Notes under the pieces: generated by a model
Databases searched by the model: none
What the model saw: only the letters and a program-made list of their open reading frames with translations
What the model was told of the DNA's origin: nothing
Part shown: piece by piece, positions 14,930 to 20,729 of the stretch
Numbering within the stretch: the first letter of the stretch is position 1
Layout of the letters: every line of letters begins with the position of its first letter
DNA from: CAYVMN01 sp964452575
GTDB taxonomy: Bacteria; Desulfobacterota; DSM-4660; Desulfatiglandales; Desulfatiglandaceae
DNA length: 20,729 nucleotides
Direction of reading: 5' to 3'
Assembly (NCBI GenBank): GCA_964452575.1
Contig: CAYVMN010000067.1
Location: forward strand, 1-20,729
Translations under genes and position numbers: made by a program

Positions 14930-15982
14930 TTACCTTTTCCTGTTCTCAGGCCGCAATGCCCTCACTGACGCGCCTGCCTGCCACATCTCTGAGTCCCTGA
15001 TCGTTGCCAGTTCCCTATTGAGTCTTTCGCGGTAATCGGGTGCACTGTTGGCGTCAAGCACGCGCCGGGTCTCCTGGCCTGTAATCACGCTCTCGTAGAG
15101 TTCGTCAAAGAGGGGAACGACTGCGTCACGAAACCGCGGTGCCCAGTCTAATGCCCCACGCTGGGCAGTGGTGCTGCAATTCCCAAACATCCAGTCCATT
15201 CCATTCTCCGCCACCAGTCGAATCAGGCTCTGGGTCAGTTCCTCCACGGTCTCATTAAAGGCCTCGCTGGGACTGTGGCCGTGTTTGCGCAGGAGACTGT
15301 ACTGTGCCTCCATGACGCCCGCCAGACACCCCATGAGCACGCCCCTTTCCCCGGTCAGATCACTGTATACCTCTTTCTCGAAGGTGGTGGGAAAGAGGTA
15401 GCCCGATCCGATTGCAATCCCCAGGGCCAGGGTCCGTTCCTTTGCCCGACCCGTATAGTCATGGTAAACCGCAAAACTTGAGTTTATGCCGCTCCCGTCA
15501 AGAAAATTGGTGCGCACGGTGCGCCCAGATCCTTTGGGCGCCACGAGGATTACATCCACGTGGTCTGGCGGCACGATGCCAGTCTGGTCTCTGTAGACAA
15601 TGCCAAAGCCATGTGAGAAGTAGAGCGCATCCCCTGGGCTCAGGAGTCCCTTGATTTTCGGCCACTGGGCCACCTGGCCGGCATCAGAGAGGAGGAACTG
15701 GACGACCGTGGCCCTGCGGGCTGCCTCTTCCAAAGGGAAGAGTGTGCTGCCCGGCACAAATCCGTCTGCAACCGCCCGGTCCCAGGACTGGCTCTTCTCC
15801 CTCTGTCCAACGATGACCCTTATTCCGTTATCTCGCATGTTCAAGGCCTGGCCTGGGCCTTGGACACCGTATCCGAGCACGGCAACGGTCTCGCTGTCGA
15901 GGATGTCCCGCGCCTTTTGAAGTGGGAATTCTTCCGATGTAATAACCTCTTCCCGTATGCCGCCAAAGCTTATCTCTGTCAT
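14930..15982 (-). CDS. ilvC: Ketol-acid reductoisomerase
   Basis: IlvC rearranges and reduces acetolactate or acetohydroxybutyrate in valine, leucine and isoleucine synthesis, with NAD(P)H and Mg2+. In the 350-residue protein the dinucleotide loop is GYGVQGPG (37-44). Catalytic and metal residues are visible: H124 in SHGFG, K150 in APKGSGR, D208 and E212 in SDLTGERGVL, and the FNETVEELTQS helix. The GPGQALN variant of the loop and the overall wording resemble fungal and Bacteroidetes forms more than the common GYGSQGHAHALN class I form. AGGAGGG lies 6 bases before ATG 15982. It is the third gene of the ilv operon. Confidence 0.95.
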   Translation of the reverse strand: MTEISFGGIREEVITSEEFPLQKARDILDSETVAVLGYGVQGPGQALNMRDNGIRVIVGQREKSQSWDRAVADGFVPGSTLFPLEEAARRATVVQFLLSDAGQVAQWPKIKGLLSPGDALYFSHGFGIVYRDQTGIVPPDHVDVILVAPKGSGRTVRTNFLDGSGINSSFAVYHDYTGRAKERTLALGIAIGSGYLFPTTFEKEVYSDLTGERGVLMGCLAGVMEAQYSLLRKHGHSPSEAFNETVEELTQSLIRLVAENGMDWMFGNCSTTAQRGALDWAPRFRDAVVPLFDELYESVITGQETRRVLDANSAPDYRERLNRELATIRDSEMWQAGASVRALRPENRKR

Positions 15983-16005
15983 CTGTACCCTCCTGTTTGT
16001 CTGTC

Positions 16006-16494
16006 CTAATTCGGTTCCCGAAGCAACGCAATGGGACCTGTGCGGGCGATCTTTTGAATACCCATGGGTTTCATGAGTTCTAAGAGCGCACCGATCTTTC
16101 CTTCATCCCCGGTAGCCTCGATAATATAGTGCTCCATTCCCACATCCACGACCTTGCACCTGAAGATGTCTACGATCCGCAATATCTCTGCGCGATGCCG
16201 GGCCTGGGCATGGACGCAGATCAGGGCCATTTCGCGCTTGACTGACTCTGGGCCGCTGAGATCGCGAAGCTTTCTCACGTTTACCAGTTTTTTGAGCTGC
16301 TTCTCGATTTTTTCCGTAACGGGCCTGTTTGCATAGGTGACAATAGTGATGCGAGACACCTCCGGCTCCATGGTCTCGGCGGTAACCAGGCTTTCAATGT
16401 TGAAACCCTTTCCACTGAACAATCCCACTATCCGGGACAACACACCGGGTTCATTGTCAACCAGCATCGAAAAGATGTGTTTTTCCTTGGGCAT
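16006..16494 (-). CDS. ilvN: Acetolactate synthase regulatory subunit
   Basis: This is the small subunit (IlvN/IlvH type, 162 residues) that stimulates the catalytic subunit and gives valine feedback inhibition. The N-terminal ACT domain runs from HIFSMLVDNEPGVLSRIVGLF through GFNIESL, and the C-terminal domain includes KVVDVG and GIQKIARTGPIAL. I chose ATG 16494 because AGGAGG is 9 bases upstream; an upstream frame opening at 16515 adds only seven unrelated residues. The ribosome site overlaps the ilvB stop region, implying coupled translation. Confidence 0.95.
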   Translation of the reverse strand: MPKEKHIFSMLVDNEPGVLSRIVGLFSGKGFNIESLVTAETMEPEVSRITIVTYANRPVTEKIEKQLKKLVNVRKLRDLSGPESVKREMALICVHAQARHRAEILRIVDIFRCKVVDVGMEHYIIEATGDEGKIGALLELMKPMGIQKIARTGPIALLREPN

Positions 16495-16507
16495 CTTTCG
16501 GGTCCTC

Positions 16508-18193
16508 CTACACAAACATCATTTCAGTAAGGGGTGCACCGGCCGGTACCATGGGATAGACGCTTTCTTCGGGCTCAACCGCAAAATCCATAAGGACCGG
16601 ACCCCTGATTGAAAGCCCTTCATTCAGGATGGCTTCTACGTCGCTCGGTTCTGTCGCCCGCAACCCCCCAGCCCCATAGGCCTGGGCAAGTTTCACAAAA
16701 TCGGGGGCGTGATCCATTCCGGTACACGCGTAACGTTTGTCATAGAACAGCTCCTGCCATTGTCTGACCATGCCCAGAAAGCCATTGTTTAATATGACGA
16801 CCTTGACTGGTAGACCATACTGGACGGCGGTGGCAAGCTCCTGGATATTCATCTGGATGCTGGCGTCTCCTGCAACATCTACAACGAGACTGTCCGGACA
16901 GGCCAGTTGCACACCGATCGCCGCCGGGAGGCCAAAACCCATGCATCCCAGCCCTCCAGAGGTGATAAAGTGGCTCGGCTGGTCGAAGCGATAGTACTGG
17001 GCAGCCCACATCTGATTCTGGCCCACCTCGGTGGTGATAATTGCCCGCCCCTCGGTTAACTCATAGAGTTTTTCCACCACGTATTGGGGCTTTATTACCT
17101 CCGATTGCCGGTAGGCGAGGGGTCTTGTGACCTTCCAGTATTCGATCTGTTTGAGCCAGTTCGATCTTTTGGAGGTGAGATTGCCCATGTCCACCTCAGG
17201 CAAGAGACTGTTCAGGCGCCCAAGGCATATCTTGCAATCCCCCACAACCGGAAAGGTGGCAGGAATGTTCTTGGAGATGGAGGTGGGGTCAATATCAATG
17301 TGGACGATCTTCGCCTGCGCGGCAAAGGCCTCAGTCTTTCCGGTGACGCGGTCATCGAATCGGGCACCAATTGCGATCAGCAGATCGCACTCAGCGGTGC
17401 TCATGTTGGCCTGATAGGTGCCGTGCATTCCCAGCATGCCCAACCAAAGGGGATCGGAACCAGGATAGGCCCCAAGGCCCATGAGAGTGGCGGTCACCGG
17501 TATTCTGGTCTTCCGCGCAAATTCAGTCAGCTCGCCGGAGGCCTTGGACAAGATGACGCCCCCGCCTGCGAGAATAAGGGGTCGCTCCGCCTGTTGGATC
17601 AGATGCAGTACCTTTCTTATCCGCCTTATATCCGGTCTACAAGACGGCCGATAAGACTTGGACCGGGCCGCGTTTCGGCCCATAGACCTCGTACTGCCCG
17701 CGAGCACATCCTTCGGGATGTCAATTAGGACAGGGCCCGGCCGGCCTGACCTGGCAATGTAGAATGCCTCTCTCAGGGTTACATAGAGATCCTCCACCCG
17801 TCTGACCAGGTAGTTGTGTTTGGTGCAGGGTCTTGTGATACCGACGATGTCCACTTCCTGGAAGGCATCATTTCCGATGAGGTGTGTAGGAACCTGACCA
17901 CAGATGATCACTAAGGGGATCGAATCCATAAAGGCGGATGCAATTCCAGTGACCGTATTTGTTGCCCCAGGGCCCGAGGTGACCAGACATACTCCCACCT
18001 CTCCTTTGGCTCGGGCATAGCCGTCTGCGGCATGGACAGCAGCCTGTTCATGGCGCACGAGGATATGCCGGATATCGGTCTTCGCAAGCTCATCATAGGC
18101 ATCTATGACCGTTCCCCCCGGATATCCAAATATGGTATCCACACCTTCTGCCTTAAGCCCCTTCATAAGGATCTGGGCACCTGTGAGTCTCAT
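16508..18193 (-). CDS. ilvB: Acetolactate synthase catalytic subunit
   Basis: The 561-residue protein is the thiamine-diphosphate enzyme that condenses two pyruvates, or pyruvate with 2-oxobutyrate, at the start of branched-chain amino acid synthesis. The catalytic Glu is E49 in RHEQAA, and the ThDP motif runs from GDAS (442-445) to NN (469-470). The FAD-binding middle domain and the QWQELFYDKRY substrate loop are typical of anabolic enzymes. AGGAGGG precedes the ATG by about 9 bases. It is the first structural gene after the attenuator and probably the main target of that control. Confidence 0.96.
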   Translation of the reverse strand: MRLTGAQILMKGLKAEGVDTIFGYPGGTVIDAYDELAKTDIRHILVRHEQAAVHAADGYARAKGEVGVCLVTSGPGATNTVTGIASAFMDSIPLVIICGQVPTHLIGNDAFQEVDIVGITRPCTKHNYLVRRVEDLYVTLREAFYIARSGRPGPVLIDIPKDVLAGSTRSMGRNAARSKSYRPSCRPDIRRIRKVLHLIQQAERPLILAGGGVILSKASGELTEFARKTRIPVTATLMGLGAYPGSDPLWLGMLGMHGTYQANMSTAECDLLIAIGARFDDRVTGKTEAFAAQAKIVHIDIDPTSISKNIPATFPVVGDCKICLGRLNSLLPEVDMGNLTSKRSNWLKQIEYWKVTRPLAYRQSEVIKPQYVVEKLYELTEGRAIITTEVGQNQMWAAQYYRFDQPSHFITSGGLGCMGFGLPAAIGVQLACPDSLVVDVAGDASIQMNIQELATAVQYGLPVKVVILNNGFLGMVRQWQELFYDKRYACTGMDHAPDFVKLAQAYGAGGLRATEPSDVEAILNEGLSIRGPVLMDFAVEPEESVYPMVPAGAPLTEMMFV

Positions 18194-18261
18194 CTTTCTG
18201 TCCCTCCTGTCTTCTCTTCCGAAAACCCGGCGTTCCCTCCTCCCAGCGCTTTATGCCAGGC

Positions 18262-18297
18262 AAAAAAAATCCGCTATCAGCAGGGCTGATAACGGAT
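18262..18297 (-). terminator. ilv attenuator terminator hairpin
   Basis: Read on the minus strand, ATCCGTTATCAGC (18297-18285) pairs with GCTGATAGCGGAT (18281-18269) to form a 13-bp stem with one G-U pair and a 3-base loop, followed by a T-run to 18262. It is an intrinsic terminator placed between the ilv promoter and ilvB, about 70 bases before the ilvB start, as expected for transcription attenuation. Confidence 0.9.
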
Positions 18298-18408
18298 CTT
18301 TTAGTTGCTCTATGGGTAAGAAAAGCTAGGCCATTATCAACCCCCCGTCTGCGGCGAGGACAACGACGACCGCGACGATAATAAGGACGCTAATAAGGTT
18401 GACAATGG
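18284..18408 (-). promoter_or_regulatory. ilv attenuator alternative pairings (regions 1, 2, 3)
   Basis: Three 12-base segments compete. Region 1, CCATTGTCAACC (18408-18397), lies in the leader peptide. Region 2, GGTTGATAATGG (18342-18331), lies over its last codons. Region 3, CCGTTATCAGCC (18295-18284), is the 5' arm of the terminator. Regions 1 and 2 pair over 12 positions with one G-U pair; regions 2 and 3 pair over 12 positions with two G-U pairs. A ribosome stalled on the Ile/Val/Leu codons between regions 1 and 2 would hide region 1, free region 2 to hold region 3, and prevent termination. Confidence 0.88.
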
Positions 18409-18427
18409 CAGATAGTCTTTTCATCAT
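18326..18427 (-). CDS. ilv leader peptide (attenuator control peptide)
   Basis: A 33-residue frame starts with two ATG codons (18427 and 18424) and ends with TAG at 18326-18328. Its centre, ISVLIIVAVVVVL, is a dense run of isoleucine, valine and leucine codons, the three end products of the ilv operon, as in enterobacterial ilv leaders. No good Shine-Dalgarno sequence is visible before the ATGs. The frame lies entirely between the predicted promoter and the terminator. Its job is to measure charged Ile, Val and Leu tRNA through ribosome stalling; the peptide itself probably has no function. Confidence 0.88.
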   Translation of the reverse strand: MMKRLSAIVNLISVLIIVAVVVVLAADGGLIMA

Positions 18428-18455
18428 AATGACCGGGCAAAATATAACGCCTTTT

Positions 18456-18484
18456 CTTGTAACAGAGCCTTACGATCCTGTCAA
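18456..18484 (-). promoter_or_regulatory. Candidate promoter of the ilv operon
   Basis: On the minus strand TTGACA (18484-18479) is followed after 17 bases by TACAAG (18461-18456), a perfect -35 and a 4-of-6 -10. Transcription would start near 18448, about 20 bases before the leader peptide. A TATATT at 18446-18441 lacks a partner -35 and would leave too short a leader. Confidence 0.6.
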
Positions 18485-18525
18485 GCTATTTTTTTCCACG
18501 CAGCAGATCATGTATATTTCCAGGG

Positions 18526-19396
18526 CTAAAAGCGGAGGGTGGGGACTCCAAAGAGGGGATAGTTGCGATCTACGTTCCCGATGCCCAGGCCAAGGGTGCC
18601 ACTACTAAAAAAGATCTGGGCTGCGTCGAAGAAGTCGTTAAATCCATAAGGCGCCACATCATAGTCTGCCAGGGCCATAAAGGGGATCTTTTTCTCCGCC
18701 ATCATCTTGCGGAGGTGTGTATTGGTGACTGCCAGGAGTTGTATCCCCTCAGACCCACAGCCTGTTTGACCATCAAAAAAGGCCTTGCGAAGCCGGGATA
18801 CGGTAAGGAATTGGTATTTCGCTCCTGGCTGAAATTTCGCGAAATAGAAACCCCTGGGTCTGGGTGGTGCACCAGGCCTCAGACGGATATTGTCCGATTT
18901 ATCGAAATCGATATACTCGCACTGCCAGGTCTTGACCCTCCAGCTCCTGAGGGCATATTCCCAGGCCAACTTCCCTGATAGAACCGGATTGGAGTTTCCT
19001 TGGCCATCCTCGCCAAATCCATAGAATAGACCTATGCCCCTAAAGCCGTCTTGAAGGTCTTTTTCGGTCAAGGACGGGGGCACTACAATCTTTTGGAACT
19101 CCCGCCTCTCAATGCCCCAGCCCATCTTTCGATTGGCCTTTTTCCAGGCCTTGACCTGCCAGTCAATGGGAAGGAGCAGGAGGTTTTCTCCCTTCGATTT
19201 GGCCTTCAGACGGAACCCTAACGCTTGAAAGACGAAACTCATATTCCGCATATAATACCGAATGCCCTCATTCTGCGCCAGAACCCTGAACCGCTCCAGC
19301 GTTGCAATAGGTGTAAGGGCGAGCCGCGCGAGCTTGTAGAGAGGTCCCCATTGCCATGGTCCTTGGGAACTCTTTCCTGGTAATCACGCTTTTCAT
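18526..19396 (-). pseudogene. Unrecognised protein gene, apparent frameshift near 5' end
   Basis: An open frame of 241 residues runs from ATG 19251 to 18526, but the same frame stays open without a start codon back to a TGA near 19382. In the neighbouring frame an ATG at 19396, preceded by AGAAAGG, encodes MKSVITRKEFPRTMAMG. Removing one G from the GGGG run (CCCC at 19346-19349 on the plus strand) joins the two as ...MAMGPLYKLARLAL..., giving one protein of about 289 residues. Either the gene is a frameshift mutant, the sequence has an error, or a late start at 19251 is used. I do not recognise the family. Visible features are a basic N-terminus, aromatic- and Lys-rich middle and a C-terminal GFNDFFDAAQIFFSSGTLGLG block; no clear membrane helix or metal motif. 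It lies just upstream of the ilv promoter. Confidence 0.55.
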
Positions 19397-19422
19397 ATTT
19401 GCCTTTCTGTTATTGATTATTT

Positions 19423-19439
19423 ATACCACGACGTGGTAT
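19423..19439. promoter_or_regulatory. Perfect 8+1+8 palindrome between divergent genes
   Basis: ATACCACGACGTGGTAT is a perfect inverted repeat with a single central base. It lies 26 bases before the proposed minus-strand start (19396) and about 90 bases before the proposed plus-strand start (19529). Position and symmetry fit an operator for a dimeric regulator shared by the two genes. The regulator is unknown. Confidence 0.5.
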
Positions 19440-19528
19440 TAAGATCAAGACGGTATCCAAGAAAGATTCACTCTTTGGTTCAAGAAAAAATCTTTGATAA
19501 TAGGTATCCTGACGTCTTATTGATTGGA

Positions 19529-20548
19529 ATGAAAACCCATCACAGTTGTTCAGAAAAGGTGTCGCCAACACAAACAGATAAGAGAGTAAAGGCGGTCGGG
19601 CTCCTTTCTGGTGGTCTGGACAGCACCCTTGCCGCCAGACTCCTATTGGATCAGCAGATTGATGTGCACGCCATCAATTTCACCTCGCCATTCTGCCTCT
19701 GTACTCCAAAAAATGCTGGATGCTCAGCCGCGGTAACTGCCGTAAGGGAACTGGGAAATATCCCGCTAAAACAGGTCGCCTTAAAGGAAGAATACCTTGA
19801 AATGGTGCGGAATCCGCGGCACGGATATGGCTCAGGGATGAACCCTTGTATTGACTGCAGGATCATGAAGATAAGAAAAGCGGGCGAATACATGCACAAG
19901 ATCAGTGCATCCTTTCTATTTACCGGTGAGGTCCTTGGGCAGCGCCCCATGTCGCAGCACAGGCAGGCCATTGAGATCATCGACCGGGACTCGGGTCTTC
20001 AAGGATATATCCTGAGGCCCCTCTCGGCAGCGCACTTCAAGCCCACGATCCCAGAATTAAAGGGGTGGGTTGAGAGGGGCAAGATGCTGGGAATATCGGG
20101 GCGCTCAAGAAAGAAGCAGATGGCGCTTGCCGCAGAAAAGGGCATTAGAGATTATCCCTGTCCGGCCGGTGGTTGCCTCCTGACCGATCGGAACTTTGCA
20201 AAGAGATTGCGTGAATACTTTGAATTTCAGGGGAAGCCCACAATGAGAGATATCCCTCTACTCAGGGTAGGTAGACATTTCCGGCTGGAAAGTGGGGACA
20301 AGGTTATCGTGGCGAGGAATGAGCAGGAGTGCAAGAGACTAAGAGGTCTTTGCAGGGAGACAGAACATCTTCTTGTCCCCTTTGATTTTTCAGGGCCTGT
20401 AGTAATTCTACAAGGAGACTCCCTGAAAGGTGCCCTGGAGAAGATGCTAAGGTATACAAAACAGTCTGTTCAGACATCTTCCCGAGTCATCCATCTGTTC
20501 ATGGGTAGAAAAGAGGCCATAACCCTCGGACAACACCATGTGGTATAG
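19529..20548 (+). CDS. PP-loop sulfurtransferase-like protein with NFACT-R-like tail
   Basis: The 339-residue protein begins with an ATP-pyrophosphatase (PP-loop) motif, SGGLDST at 27-33, as in tRNA thiolases MnmA, ThiI and TtuA. Cysteines are arranged in groups: C56, C58 and C65; C107 and C110 in NPCIDCRIMK; C211 and C216 in CPAGGC. These could bind an Fe-S cluster or carry sulfur. The C-terminal third (GRHFRL, KVIVARNEQECKRL) resembles the NFACT-R RNA-binding domain. A tRNA thiolation role is likely but the target base is unknown. The frame stays open upstream to GTG 19433; I prefer ATG 19529, though its ribosome site is weak. A MoaD/ThiS-like carrier gene follows 41 bases later. Confidence 0.75.
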   Translation: MKTHHSCSEKVSPTQTDKRVKAVGLLSGGLDSTLAARLLLDQQIDVHAINFTSPFCLCTPKNAGCSAAVTAVRELGNIPLKQVALKEEYLEMVRNPRHGYGSGMNPCIDCRIMKIRKAGEYMHKISASFLFTGEVLGQRPMSQHRQAIEIIDRDSGLQGYILRPLSAAHFKPTIPELKGWVERGKMLGISGRSRKKQMALAAEKGIRDYPCPAGGCLLTDRNFAKRLREYFEFQGKPTMRDIPLLRVGRHFRLESGDKVIVARNEQECKRLRGLCRETEHLLVPFDFSGPVVILQGDSLKGALEKMLRYTKQSVQTSSRVIHLFMGRKEAITLGQHHVV

Positions 20549-20589
20549 AACAAGCGATGTGCTTACCCCAGTCCTCAAGAGGGAGTCTT

Positions 20590-20729
20590 ATGGAGATCGA
20601 GGTTAGGCTCTTTGCGGATCTTCGAGAGTCCCCTATTCCAGCGGGAAAGATAAACCTGGAAGATAAGGCGACCCTTGGCGAATTAATGGCAAAGATAGGG
20701 GTTTCCCCTTCAAAAGTTGCCATATCCCT
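20590..20729 (+). CDS. MoaD/ThiS-like sulfur carrier, cut by window end
   Basis: The first 46 codons read MEIEVRLFADLRES, then a short linker and ATLGELMAKIGVSPSKVAIS, the beta-grasp pattern of MoaD/ThiS ubiquitin-like sulfur carriers. The diagnostic C-terminal GG lies beyond the window. GAGGGA is about 7 bases before the ATG. Its position right after the PP-loop gene suggests it supplies thiocarboxylate sulfur to that enzyme. Confidence 0.8.
   Translation, partial: MEIEVRLFADLRESPIPAGKINLEDKATLGELMAKIGVSPSKVAIS

Noticed and set aside
17084..17728. 214-residue frame on the plus strand opposite ilvB
   Set aside because: It lies wholly within ilvB on the other strand, has no ribosome site and no recognisable motif.

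Overview
The window looks like chromosomal DNA of an anaerobic, probably sulfide-rich deltaproteobacterium (Desulfobacterota, sulfate-reducer or syntroph type). This is inferred from gene content: an ADP-forming acyl-CoA synthetase-like protein, an IscU/MOSC/TusA sulfur cluster, an RseC-type redox protein and a PP-loop/MoaD-like sulfur pair. I see no rRNA, tRNA, CRISPR array, insertion sequence or phage gene. Gene density is high.

Bases 1-7200 hold mixed housekeeping and accessory genes. On the plus strand are a SUMF1-fold protein, nudC, an exported von Willebrand factor A protein and a protein with three zinc ribbons fused to a SUMF1 fold. On the minus strand are serB with tandem ACT domains and a stand-alone CoA-binding (alpha-type) acyl-CoA synthetase. 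Both SUMF1 proteins lack the cysteine pair of true formylglycine-generating enzymes.

Bases 7345-10885 form one plus-strand unit for sulfur and Fe-S handling behind a strong-looking promoter with two inverted repeats: TusA-like carrier, cysteine desulfurase homologue, Rrf2/IscR-like regulator, IscU with an added C-terminal zinc ribbon, MOSC protein and RseC-like membrane protein. The desulfurase homologue keeps the mobile-loop cysteine but has Ser where the PLP-binding Lys should be, and several other PLP or substrate residues are changed. It is probably not a desulfurase. The cluster reads like an Fe-S/sulfur-transfer system whose sulfur comes from elsewhere, for example from sulfide or a TusA-like persulfide.

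Bases 10904-18484 are a minus-strand series, read from high to low coordinates: promoter, an Ile/Val/Leu-rich leader peptide with a complete attenuator (three mutually exclusive pairings and a terminator), ilvB, ilvN, ilvC, a ModF-like double ATPase, a WecA/MraY-family membrane protein that has lost nearly all its catalytic aspartates, and a YdjM-like membrane protein.

Bases 18526-20729 hold an unrecognised minus-strand gene that appears frameshifted near its 5' end, then a divergent plus-strand pair: a PP-loop sulfurtransferase-like protein with an NFACT-R-like tail and a MoaD/ThiS-like sulfur carrier cut by the window edge. A perfect 8+1+8 palindrome lies between the divergent genes.
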